A stretch of 22,500 bases of DNA from Glandiceps talaboti (GCF_964340395.1 NC_135554.1:3227975-3250474); one strand, 5' to 3'. Counted from the stretch's first letter, positions 8,917 to 18,404 are shown. Made by a program: numbers and translations. The notes: a model not told the origin generated them from the sequence alone.

Positions 8917-8998
8917 CCTCTTTTACGGCACCGTCCAGTATGTGTATATTTCGTGGTAAGGCGCCGGGAAGAAATATTATCTCTGGTTTGCGAGAATG
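8917..8998 (-). repeat. Dispersed palindromic element, right member of an inverted pair
   Basis: Reading the minus strand: CATTCTCGCAAA (8998-8987), a spacer containing TTTCTTCCCGGCGCC, then GACGGTGCCGTAAAAGAGG (8935-8917). The same blocks in the same order lie at 5376-5430 on the plus strand. The spacer is 51 bases here and 24 there. Homology stops abruptly inside the pair: the TTTACGACG half seen on the left is absent here. Confidence 0.7.
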
Positions 8999-9094
8999 CA
9001 TATAAATATGTTAGAATTAATAATAATTTAATGATATTTCTTATACTTTATATACTTATGCTTGAAATTTTGTTTACATGCTGCATTTATTGCA

Positions 9095-9207
9095 CTTCCG
9101 TCAAAGTCCTCCTAGCCGATCTATAGCCCATCTCCTGTGAAAGACCTCCTAGCTGATGTATAAACCCACTTCCTTCGAAGACCTCCTACAGCCAATGTAT
9201 TAACCCA
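9095..9207. repeat. 37-bp tandem repeat, three copies
   Basis: Units begin at 9095, 9132 and 9169 (CTTCCGTCAAAGTCCTCC, CTCCTGTGAAAGACCTCC, CTTCCTTCGAAGACCTCC), each followed by TAGCCGATCTATAGCCCA or a variant. Copies are roughly 75-80 percent alike by eye; the third has a 2-base insertion. A partial fourth (CACCTACTAGCCAA) may follow. No coding interpretation is supported. Confidence 0.8.
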
Positions 9208-9941
9208 ATTCACCTACTAGCCAACATGGAGTGCTTGATGAAGATGCACAGACATCTATATTAATGTCATGTTTAGACAACGTTAACGATGCCTTCATTT
9301 GTCAAAGGTAAAATATAACTGTAACTTGGAAAGCATAACGAGAATGATAAATATGAGCAATGAAGAGGTGGAGAACATATTGGAGATAAGACGGTTGTGT
9401 GCAATATTCACCAAATTGATAACTGATTAAATCTGATGCAAAGAGTTTATTTATATGCAAATTTATAACATTTAAAGCACCTTATGTGACCTCTGCTTTT
9501 TAATAGTAATTTCGACTGTTTATCAGTGCTTTGACTAGAACCGGTCCCGTCGGTTGTTTTTCTAACACATAATCTGTTTTGCTTCACCTCACTGCAAGCA
9601 ATCATAGTTGTGTTTCTTATCTCGTCTCCAAAGAAAGAAGATCCCCATTTACTACACCGATCCATTTTCTTACACGAACTTCCCTCCTGAATTAAGACAT
9701 GGAATTGTACACAAGAGTTTCATTTTTATCTTTTCTCAAAGCGTTTGATCTACAAGAGTGCCGTCACTCATATATGTACTCATGTGTGTCATTAAACTTT
9801 AGCCTTGCAAACACAACCGTTTTTACGAGAACATGCCTTGGTTCATCATGCTGTAATACGGTATTTGGCCTTGCACTTCTGACCACTAGCTTTACTCCCG
9901 GCATGTTATACAATGGTGAGGTGCGTGTGTGCGAGAGTGCA
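9208..9941. other. Non-coding stretch
   Basis: No supported gene. The minus strand has a 72-codon ATG-initiated frame at 9447-9665 with a CFKC near its end, but no homology that I recognise and no neighbouring exon. A plus-strand frame from 9699 continues into the microsatellite and is an artefact over its second half. Confidence 0.45.
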
Positions 9942-10026
<85 letters not shown>

Positions 10027-10048
10027 TGTCTGTCTGTCCGTCTGCCTG
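9942..10048. repeat. (TGTC)n microsatellite
   Basis: About 25 tetranucleotide units, nearly perfect to 10024, then interrupted (TCTTGTC, TCCG, TGCC). Its complement is the same (GACA)n motif found at 5653-5765. Confidence 0.97.
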
Positions 10049-10095
10049 TGTCATAATTTTCTCTGATTCAATTCAACGACTGATTGAAATGATGT
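10049..10095. repeat. Shared microsatellite-adjacent flank, copy 1
   Basis: Immediately after the (TGTC)n array: TGTCATAATTTTCTCTGATT, then TCAATTCAACGACTGATTG and TGTGCACAC. The same order of blocks follows the (TGTA)n array at 11011, so the simple repeat and its flank appear to be parts of one dispersed element, shortened here. Confidence 0.55.
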
Positions 10096-10620
10096 GCACA
10101 CTTTCTAGGGGTATAAACTAGAGCTGATTAGTTTTTGGGCAAATCCCTGAATGTTAATTAGACTAATTTGCATATCAATAAGACATAGAAATTCGGTAAT
10201 GCCTCATTAGTATTTGATCAGAACCCTGTATAGATTGATAACACATATGTACAATAGCACATATATTATTGTATATTGTGTATATTGTGTGGCATGAATT
10301 GCATATGTATAAGTCTAATTTGCATAATAATCTATGCAACTTGGCACACAAGACGATGTTTCAATGACACATATATGTGGTGAATTGCATTGGTTGTGGC
10401 TTGCATATTAATTAGTACAGGTGACATAGATCTATACAATGGCTATTTAAAGTATATTTCAAACCACTTTCTGCAATTTTCTACTGAAACCAATCAAATT
10501 TCTTGGACATAATTGATTAAAACATCGGAAAAGCCTCAGTTTAATTGTAACATTTTAAACTAATGAACATTTTGTGTAATTAATGAATTTAAAACATGTC
10601 TAATTAAAAGCATATCTAAG
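10096..10620. other. AT-rich stretch with recurrent TAATTTGCATA motifs
   Basis: ACTAATTTGCATATCAATAA (about 10162), TCTAATTTGCATAATAATCT (about 10314), TTGCATATTAATTAGTA (about 10401) and several TAATTAA/TAATTGATTAA segments give a loosely repetitive texture. No clear period could be established. It resembles the CCTAATTTGCATAT blocks at 2930-3450, but only over the short core. Confidence 0.45.
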
Positions 10621-10833
10621 AAATGGTAGACTACCCTCAGCAGTCGTTTGCTGTCAAGTATAGTGGCACAATTTCAAATGTAATGGCACCTAAATTAAAT
10701 AGATTATATAAAAGTAATCTTCCTCTAGCCAACTGTTCATTTCCCCCACAAAAGACATTCACTTTATATCTAGTCTATAGAGATCTTAGGTTTTTACTTT
10801 ACTAAGGAAGGTTATAATTTAGTGTTGAAAACT
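10621..10833. other. Unique spacer
   Basis: No gene is visible; a 60-codon frame starting at 10623 has no protein character that I recognise. Confidence 0.4.
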
Positions 10834-10936
10834 GTGTGTATGCATGTATGTATGTATGTATGTATGTATGTATGTATGTATGTATGTATGTATGTATGTA
10901 TGTATGTATGTATGTATGTATGTATGTATGTATGTA

Positions 10937-10985
<49 letters not shown>

Positions 10986-11013
10986 ATGTATGTATGTATG
11001 TATGTATGTATGT
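10834..11013. repeat. (TGTA)n(TG)n(TGTA)n compound microsatellite
   Basis: About 25 TGTA units, then a (TG)n core at about 10942-10969, then about 11 more TGTA units ending TGTATGTGTC. Open frames through this array on both strands (repeating YVCM or YIHT) are artefacts. Confidence 0.97.
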
Positions 11014-11080
11014 GTCATCGTTTTCTCAAAAACGACTGGCTCAATTCAAACGAAATTTGCTGCACATATTGTTTGGGATT
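11014..11080. repeat. Shared microsatellite-adjacent flank, copy 2
   Basis: TCATCGTTTTCTCAAAAACG follows the array directly, then ACTGGC, TCAATTCAAACGAAATTTGC and TGCACATATTG. TGTGTCAT, TTTTCTC, TCAATTCAA and TGCACA occur in the same order after the (TGTC)n array at 10041-10095. The copy here is longer and probably closer to the intact form. Confidence 0.55.
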
Positions 11081-11525
11081 TTTAACGATTTAAATGTTAC
11101 AAATTACAAACACCTGTTTCTCGCCAAGTTTCACGAGGTTTTTGATTACATTCTTGATTTGATTACATGAATGCCATTCATCATGGTAAGTACTTCCAAA
11201 ACATCTGTTACATAGTCAAATAATTTTATCGCAAATTTTATGAAATGCTAAACCTTGTTAACAGTAATTTGTGTTTTATGTTTTCCGGTTTTTTTGTGCA
11301 TTTGCGTTTTGTGCGACTCGAATGCATGATGCGTGTATGTATGTGCAAGGCAGGGGGCAAGGAGCTTGAAATATATGAACATACCAAAACCAATCCGCCA
11401 GGCCATATATGTGATGAGGCCTTAGCATACGTCGAGATTTACAACGAACAGTGATTTATTTTCACTATAATATTGATTGCAAACATATTTTAGCACTTCA
11501 AAAGGTATATGATAAAACCCTTGTG
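11081..11525. other. Non-coding stretch
   Basis: Open frames of 69 codons lie at 11245-11454 and 11451-11660; the second runs through a long inverted repeat. Neither has features that I recognise, and I do not support them as genes. Confidence 0.45.
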
Positions 11526-11629
11526 GCCCGGATATGGGTGTTTGAGGACCCCGGTCGTATGGCTTACGGACCTTCTAAGGTCGGGCCATTCTGCCGTACA
11601 ACCTCGGTCCTCAAGACCCATATCTGGGC
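11526..11629. repeat. Long imperfect hairpin (inverted repeat, 37-38-bp arms)
   Basis: The left arm 11526-11563 and right arm 11593-11629 are inverted copies. The outer 25 bases (GCCCGGATATGGGTGTTTGA... against GCCCAGATATGGGTCTTGAG... in complement) differ by one substitution and one small indel region; the inner part pairs less well (GGT-GTA-GGC). The 29-base loop contains its own hairpin GACCTT-CT-AAGGTC (11569-11582). It resembles a foldback MITE or a structured RNA precursor; sequence alone does not decide. Confidence 0.85.
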
Positions 11630-12945
11630 TTTAAAGATTATTAATAGATGTGATCATTAATACATGTTCTTAGTATTAGCAGTTCGATATAAGTACTAAG
11701 TCTAGAGGCAGGCTTAAACACTCGGCTTTTCACCTGATCATCGTAATCTAAAAAAGAAAACCAGGCCTGAACATGAAATAATACCAGCTATCAAGATTAC
11801 AAAAAAGGGATTTAAACGAAAAGAGGATGTATCATGCATATGATATTATGGCGTGTAATCAATATTTAAACAAAAAAGATTCAACATGTCCATTGTTCAC
11901 CTTCAGAACCTTTTTTTTCAGGAAAAGAATTGTAAGAAAGATCATGTGTATTTTGTAATTGATAAGACTAATGTGATAACAGATATAATGAAAAAAATGG
12001 TCTGATGTTTGGGGTGTTAATTTCAATCATCGATTCATGCCTCGAAGTCGAACGAATGTTATTGAAATAGACAGCTCTAGATCCATTCATTATTATCTAT
12101 AAAGTACTTACTAGTAATTGAACATCATATAGATGACGTATATATAGTGATTGATTAGTAATTTTAGAAAAGTTGAAGACAACAACAATGGTACACATTC
12201 CAACCGATATCATATGACTATTACTGTTCTATGATACAACTAAATCTATTAATCTAACAATCTCCAAACGCTATAACAATTTCTAACACTAGCAATTAAT
12301 TAATCATTATCATCCAATTACACTTTTCATCGAAACAAATTGTCTAACGATCTTTAAATTTCCGTCACTTTTAGACAGTAAATACGGAATAGGCTTATAA
12401 AACTTGAATCATGTAAGGTATTGTAATCGATCTGTGAGAGAAATTCTTAGTCAGATTTTTGAAAGAAGAGAACACCTCATCGCATTGCTGTTGTTTCAAA
12501 GAAGTGTATGTTAAATATATTCACGACGCCATCTTGTATAATTTATACAATACAGGCTATTTTCAATCAAATAAATTACTTCTTAATGACTAAACAATTT
12601 TTAGATAAATATAATTAGTATAATAGTCAGGTTGATGACTCATGGGAATAACTGTAGCAATAAAATAATAAGCTTCGCAAAACGCAGCATAGTGATGTAA
12701 GCGGCAAATGGAGACAGTGGAACCAAACACTTTCTTCCTTCTGTTTCATCGTATCACTCATCTGTCAAGCGAACAGAGGACTGGACCATCAGCATGACAG
12801 ATGGGGATGGAAGGGGGTGTGGATTGATCGAGGCAGAAAAAAATTAGAACACAAATAAAACAGGTACCATTTGTTTTCAGAATCATAAATGGATATCATA
12901 AGTTATACTCCTTTCCGACTCTTCCCCACTAATCCAATTTCTTTA
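11630..12945. other. AT-rich non-coding stretch
   Basis: The least repetitive part of the window. No open frame of note, RNA gene or tandem repeat is visible. One 9-bp inverted pair (CATCTGTCA at 12759, TGACAGATG at 12795) is present. Confidence 0.5.
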
Positions 12946-13260
12946 AGCGGACACTTTTTCATTTAACGGGACACTTTTACACAAAGAAAGTGTCTGCATA
13001 CCATTAGTCCATGAAAGGAACCGTCCTCTAACGCTTTCAACCCATGAATGAAACTGTCCTCAGCATGTAATCATTTCTATAGCACTGTTCCCAACTTGTC
13101 AACTGTTACAATGCAACCAACATGTGCTGCCCTGCCTAATACCGTGTTCTACCGCTCCTAATTCTGCACCTATCATTCTGTAAAGTGTGTGTAAAAATCG
13201 CCCTTACCTTAATGGGTCTCAAACTTCTAGTTCTGTACCTTTCGTTCTGTACCTATCTAT
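12946..13260. other. Short duplicated and inverted motifs around GGACACTTT
   Basis: GCGGACACTTTTTCATTTAA and CGGGACACTTTTACAC are near-duplicates at 12950 and 12969. The second forms a stem with AAAGTGTC at 12987-12994. Nearby, CCATGAAAGGAACCGTCCTC and CCATGAATGAAACTGTCCTC (about 13011 and 13044) are another near-duplicate pair, and TTCTGTACCT-type decamers recur at about 13235-13257. This looks like a decayed repeat element. Confidence 0.4.
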
Positions 13261-13677
13261 CCAAAGATATGCTCTATAACCATTTCACTACAAAGTGACT
13301 TGTGCAGAAAGCAGGTCTCCATATAGAATTTGTTCATTGACATGACAGTGCGTATGTGCATCAGGGTTAGTAACAGAGCTATGGCTGGGTAAAAATGGAA
13401 ATAATGTTCAAATTGGGACTGACACTTTGTTACAGTACGAGTCTTTGCCAGGTTAATGGATTACACATTAAACCTTTGAACATATTATTTAGCCGAGATA
13501 TGCGGGATGGGTTTTCTCTAGTGAACTTTGTAATTAACATGATAAGGTTGACTCTCTGGTGGAAAAGTAAAAACTCGTTAACTTCATTATAGGACAGGTC
13601 CTCGGCCATTAACTGAAAATAATCGGACACTGTTGGGTAAAGTTCTATTATTTTGTCCGGGGCTCAGTGAAATGACC
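13261..13677. other. Non-coding stretch
   Basis: Overlapping 65-codon frames on both strands at 13395-13630 have no recognisable protein character. CGGACA (13623) and TGTCCG (13654) form a weak inverted pair. Confidence 0.4.
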
Positions 13678-15168
13678 ATCTCTCTTTGTTGTATAGTTAA
13701 AAAAACACTATTTGATGATTTAAGTCACTGTACTGAGTATCTCTGTCTTGTATGATTTACCAAAGCACAGTCTGATGATTTAAGTCAATGTACTGAGTAT
13801 CTCTGTCTTGTATGATTTACCAAAGCACAGTCTGATGATTTAAGTCACTGTACTGAATATCTCTGTATTGTATGGTTTACCAATACACAGTCTGAGGATT
13901 TAAGTCACTGTACTGAGTATCTCTGTATTGTATGGTTCACCAATGCACAGTCTGAGGATTTAAGTCAATGTACTGAGTATCTCTGTATTGTATGGTTCAC
14001 CAATACACAGTCTGAGGATTTAAGTCACTGTACTGAGTATCTCTGTATTGTATGGTTTACCAATACACAGTCTGAGGATTTAAGTCACTGTACTGAGTAT
14101 CTCTGTATTGTATGATTTACCAATGCACAGTCTGAGGATTTAAGTCACTGTACTGAATATCTCTGTATTGTATGGTTTACCAATACACAGTCTGAGGATT
14201 TAAGTCACTGTACTGAGTATCTCTGTATTGTATGGTTCACCAATGCACAGTCTGAGGATTTAAGTCAATGTACTGAGTATCTCTGTATTGTATGGTTTAC
14301 CAATACACAGTCTGATGATTTAAGTCACTGTACTGAGTATCTCTGTATTGTATGGTTTACCAATACACAGTCTGAGGATTTAAGTCACTGTACTGAGTAT
14401 CTCTGTATTGTATGGTTTACCAATACACAGTCTGAGGATTTAAGTCACTGTACTGAGTATCTCTGTATTGTATGGTTTACCAATACACAGTCTGAGGATT
14501 TAAGTCACTGTACTGAGTATCTCTGTATTGTATGGTTCACCAATACACAGTCTGAGGATTTAAGTCACTGAACTGAGTATCTCTGTCTTGTATGATTTAC
14601 CAAAGCACAGTCTGATGATTTAAGTCACTGAACTGAGTATCTCTGTATTGTATGGTTTACCAATACACAGTCTGATGATTTAAGTCAATGTACTGAATAT
14701 CTCTGTATTGTATGGTTTACCAATACACAGTCTGAGGATTTAAGTCACTGTACTGAGTATCTCTGTATTGTATGGTTCACCAATACACAGTCTGAGGATT
14801 TAAGTCACTGAACTGAGTATCTCTGTCTTGTATGATTTACCAAAGCACAGTCTGATGATTTAAGTCACTGAACTGAGTATCTCTGTATTGTATGGTTTAC
14901 CAATACACAGTCTGATGATTTAAGTCAATGTACTGAATATCTCTGTATTGTATGGTTTACCAATACACAGTCTGAGGATTTAAGTCACTGTACTGAGTAT
15001 CTCTGTATTGTATGGTTTACCAATACACAGTCTGAGGATTTAAGTCACTGAACTGAATATCTCTGTATTGTATGGTTTACCAATACACAGTCTGAGGATT
15101 TAAGTCACTGTACTGAGTATCTCTGTATTGTATGGTTTACCAATACACAGTCTGAGGATTTAAGTCAC
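13678..15168. repeat. 60-bp minisatellite, about 25 units without indels
   Basis: The unit CTCTGTATTGTATGGTTTAC + CAATACACAGTCTGAGGATT + TAAGTCACTGTACTGAGTAT repeats at exactly 60 bp from about 13681 to 15168; only the first unit is decayed. Variants are confined to a few columns: ATTG/CTTG, GGTTT/GGTTC/GATTT, AATAC/AATGC/AAAGC, GAGG/GATG, CACTG/CAATG, TACTG/AACTG and GAGTAT/GAATAT. Segments 14461-14760 and 14701-15000 are identical at an offset of 240 bp, a four-unit higher-order duplication. One plus-strand frame reads FTNTQSEDLSHCTEYLCIVW per unit, but TGA stops in several units break it and it has no start codon. I call the array non-coding. Confidence 0.98.
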
Positions 15169-15624
15169 CAGTCGTTAATTCTTGAAATCAAAAGTACGTC
15201 ATTTCACATGGATTGCATCATAAAAACTTTATGTATTGTAAGATGTTGTATGCTCCCAGGGATGAAGTTATATAGGGTCCTTGTGCCGATATAGGCATAT
15301 ACCAGTGGTAATACATTATACAGTGCTATATGGTCACAACATCCATTATGAAAGCCACTTCGTAGAAAGTAAAAATTGTCGATTATATAATCAACCATAA
15401 ATTATCCGACCTTGCATTTTATTAAAGGCATAATAAATGAGTTTCTCCCTCATGAGAAATAATGTATTAAATGATATAAACGCAGTAATTAATAACATCA
15501 ATCAGTAATTGGAGCACAATACCTAAAATAGAAACTTGTCTTAGGTCTGAACATAACAACTCTTTGTCGAAGACATATTCACACAACATTTCAACTTATT
15601 AATTCATATTCTGAATATTTTATG
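15169..15624. other. Non-coding stretch
   Basis: AT-rich, unique-looking sequence with no gene or repeat that I can support. Confidence 0.45.
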
Positions 15625-16392
15625 ACAAACATGGCCATCAATCATCATTTTCACTGATATGGTCATGAAACAAACCGCTGTGCATATGTGGACTACTGCA
15701 TCTTTGCCAGGTTTGGTTGAAATGGTCCCATACAAATCAGAGTTGTGCGTGCATGTGCACTACGAGGATTAGATAACATGGGCGTAAACTATCTGTTAAG
15801 TTTCCAGGGTTAGTGGGCAACATTTGAATTTTTACAATAAATACGGTGTTAAACATTATCGCCAAGGCCATACAACAAAGTACTGTGCATATGTGGACCT
15901 ACTGTTTCCGACATTTGTGCCAGTTTTGGTTGAAATGTGGTGTCTCAGCGGTGCCATATATAGTACGTACAATCAATTGTTGGCTATTTGACCTAGAATA
16001 CACAGCGGTGTTCAAAGGTCAATATCTCATTACTAAATGAGGTTAATACATATTAAGCTTCCAGCGGTAGTGTGCAAAATGTGAGTTTTACAATGAATAT
16101 GGCCACAATTCGACAAGGTCATGAAACAATGTACTGTACACATGTGGACTACTGTTTCTGATATTTGTACGAGGTTTGGTTGAAATCGGATGTGTACATA
16201 AACAATATAATCGTTTTTGGATATTTTGCCTTGAAGATCGAGAGCAAACTCAAAGTCTCATAAGAAAACCCATTGTGGATATCATGGGTATAGACACTCA
16301 ATTGATGTCATATAGTCAATGGGCGAAATGTGAAGTTTTACACACTTTATGCCTATTTGACCTTAAAGAAGAAGGTCAAGGTCAAAGGTCGA
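15625..16392. repeat. Diverged ~205-250-bp tandem repeat with AGGTCA half-sites
   Basis: Three units share CATATGTGGACTACTG-like blocks (15683, 15888, 16141), then GGTTTGGTTGAAAT, a TTTCCAG(G/C)G(G/T)TAGTG segment and TTTTACAAT(A/G)AATA. Spacings are 205 and 251 bp. The later units add TTTGACCT (15987) with AAAGGTCAA (16014), and TTTGACCTTAAAG (16356) with AAGGTCAAGGTCAAAGGTCG (16372-16391). Open frames across this block (15846-16040, 16176-16403) are repeat-derived. Confidence 0.75.
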
Positions 16393-16497
16393 GATATAAT
16401 TAAAAAGCTTAATATTAACTGATATCATTAAGCTAGTAGCTTTCTGTCAGTTGTTTTGATTCAACAAATACTATTTTTCAGCAATGGTTGATAAGAT

Positions 16498-16734
16498 TTA
16501 CAAGAGTATACAATATCGATAAACTGCATATTCGCAGTTGAAATGACTCCCGTGAACTTGAAATCTGCGCAGGAGAGCACCAAGGAATGATATCATATTC
16601 TGGTCCCGCTCACCAATTTGCATGCACAGCCTGTGGACTTGCTCAACTGATAGCAAACTTAGCTGTATGAAGAAGTCACCAAAGAGACTCTTATCTCCAT
16701 CCCAAACCACACAATCTAGCAATAGATGGCACAC
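16498..16734 (-). CDS. Candidate coding exon, function unknown
   Basis: This minus-strand segment of up to 78 codons is the most protein-like frame in the window. It contains a helix-like stretch of alternating hydrophobic and charged residues (LLSVEQVHRLCMQIGERDQN, roughly residues 27-46), followed by MISFLGALLRRF. I do not recognise the family. Seen in the sequence: the open frame begins directly after ...GAAATTAG, preceded by ACTTTTTG and by CTCTAAC about 22 bases upstream, which fits a branch point, pyrimidine tract and AG acceptor. Two donor candidates exist: TTG|GTGAGC, ending the exon at 16614 (121 nt), or CTT|GTAAAT near the end of the frame. The frame reads on past the first donor without losing its protein character, so the second or a terminal exon ending at TAA is possible. 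There is no in-frame ATG near the start, consistent with an internal exon. It could instead be a decayed retroposed or transposon fragment. Confidence 0.3.
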   Translation of the reverse strand: MCHLLLDCVVWDGDKSLFGDFFIQLSLLSVEQVHRLCMQIGERDQNMISFLGALLRRFQVHGSHFNCEYAVYRYCILL

Positions 16735-17381
16735 CTAATTTCAAAAAGTTGTATGTTAGAGGTGTTTTGGGGGACTAGCATGTTTTCCTTTCAATTTTCA
16801 GTGGTCCAGAACTGGGAAGTTTTAGCCATTCTCGCTTTAGTTTACAAAATACACAGCAAAACTACCAGAATGAAAAACTAAAGCTGGAAAATGGTAATGA
16901 TGATACTCGCGCCGACCTTCATGTTCAATCACTGTCGCTAATAAGTTCATCATAGTCGACTAGTCTGTATAACGTGTAATACTCATCGTTACTTGGATAT
17001 CTAATTGCTCCGTATACATTTCATATTTTCATAAAAAACTGACACATTTCATTGAAAATACCACGTAATTTTATGCGTTTGTTTCTTTCAAATTTGAAAA
17101 CTATTTTTGACGTTGAAACGGCAATCATAATTGTGTATGAAAAAAACTGAATGAAACATGGCATACGCTAGGTATCAAAACCGTCCATGCTTGGTGAGCG
17201 GTCGTCTCTATATACACGTACACATGGTGATCATGACGTTAAAGGTGATTCAAAACACTCCCATTCACTATTGCTATTTTGCTAGACGACATGTTCGTTA
17301 AATGTATTCTGGTTTTAAAATATTAGAAAAGCGTCTGCAAACACCTTAAAATGACCTTATTTCAGTTAGTTCCCGTAGGAT
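16735..17381. other. AT-rich stretch, possibly intronic
   Basis: It separates the two minus-strand coding candidates. No other feature is visible. Confidence 0.35.
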
Positions 17382-17546
17382 TTACTTCAAGAGTTTTCTA
17401 CTGTCTGCCATTGCTACTAACCGGCATGAACCGGAATTCTCTATGACATCATAATCCCCAAAAAGGGAGAACAATTGACAGTATAACTGCACATTCATGG
17501 CTAGCTGCTCAGGTCGCCCCTGATCATCAATTTTAGCTATCTTTTT
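17382..17546 (-). CDS. Candidate coding segment, function unknown
   Basis: Reading the minus strand from 17546, the frame gives a mixed polar/hydrophobic stretch (GRPEQLAMNVQLYCQLFSLF, then GDYDVIENSG) and ends KLLK with TAA at the left end. Upstream, AAAAAGATAG could serve as an acceptor but lacks a pyrimidine tract, while TATAA|GTAAGA just before it looks like a donor for an exon further right. TTGAA|GTAAAT at the 3' end is a possible donor. I could not join it to the candidate at 16498-16734 in a compatible phase with the sites I found. I do not recognise the protein, and a chance open frame remains likely. Confidence 0.17.
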   Translation of the reverse strand, partial: KKIAKIDDQGRPEQLAMNVQLYCQLFSLFGDYDVIENSGSCRLVAMADSRKLLK

Positions 17547-17603
17547 CTTACTTATAATGCAATTTTGAGGTTGTGGTATTCCCCATTTTCCCCCATTGTC
17601 CAA

Positions 17604-18302
17604 TCTTCATGTATTATACATCAATGGAAAGCTTACTTTCCCTACTGTAACCTTGCAAAAAATATATATTTGAAGACAAAAATACGTCGAGAAAAGCACT
17701 GTCAAATGGGACAATGATTGCTTGAATATCAAGCGACAAAAAAGTAATTTTGATTAGAAAAAAATTGCTCATATCTGATGAACGCTTGAATCTAACAAGC
17801 TGGAAATCAACTGATTTTTATAGAGCTGTCCAACAAAGTCCAAGATATGTCTCTAGAGTGATGAACATAGGCAGAAATGTACCCATGGTGGAACCTTCCT
17901 CAAGCCAAGTTCGTGACTTCCATATTATCTCATTAATATTCATAAGTTCGGAAAATCTCCAACTTTGGAGAGATTGTTTCCTTCCGTTTTGGAGTGGACG
18001 GACCAGGTGTGGAACTGTTCAAATCGAAATCTTTCACTCTATGCAATGAATGAGTGGGTGTGGCATGCTAAGTACTCGTTATTCTACAATTGAGATGAAA
18101 CTTACCAAAGTAGCACAAGACGAACTATACCATGTATACTATGACTCCATAATAAGGTCATAGCTTAATCACGGCGCTCACCATCCACATGCGTCTAAAC
18201 AATATTTTGTACAGGTGAAATAAGGGGATTTGGCTTTGTGGGATGAAATAGTCTTGCGACCATATAGTCTTTCTATTTGTTAAGACAGAAACTTAAGATA
18301 TA
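17604..18302. other. Non-coding stretch
   Basis: A 99-codon plus-strand frame (17750-18049) starts from TTG, lacks an internal structure that I recognise and has no clear splice sites. I do not support it as a gene. No repeat is evident. Confidence 0.4.
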
Positions 18303-18404
18303 GTTCGTTCGTTCATTCATTCATTCATTCATTCATTCATTCATTCATTCATTCATTCATTCATTCATTCATTCATTCATTCATTCATTCATTCATTCAT
18401 TCAT
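18303..18404. repeat. (TTCA)n microsatellite
   Basis: About 25 tetranucleotide units; the first two are TTCG, the rest perfect TTCA. Confidence 0.98.

Noticed and set aside
9447-9665. 72-codon ATG-initiated minus-strand frame ending with a CFKC motif
   Set aside because: A lone CxxC is not enough for a zinc finger; no homology recognised and no exon context.
9699-10121. 140-codon plus-strand open frame, longest in the window, with a cysteine-rich first half
   Set aside because: The second half is (TGTC)n read as LSVC repeats; the first half has no recognisable domain and no splice support.
10812-11170. Several 68-108-codon frames
   Set aside because: All are readings of the (TGTA)n/(TG)n array in different frames.
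12759-12803. 9-bp inverted repeat CATCTGTCA/TGACAGATG with a 27-base loop
   Set aside because: Short arms and no extension; expected by chance in a window of this size.
13678-15168. CRISPR array
   Set aside because: Units are contiguous near-identical 60-mers with no unique spacers, in a eukaryotic context; this is a minisatellite. The same applies to the 49-, 33- and 45-bp arrays.
17750-18049. 99-codon plus-strand frame
   Set aside because: Begins from TTG, no recognisable motif, no convincing splice sites; could not be distinguished from chance.
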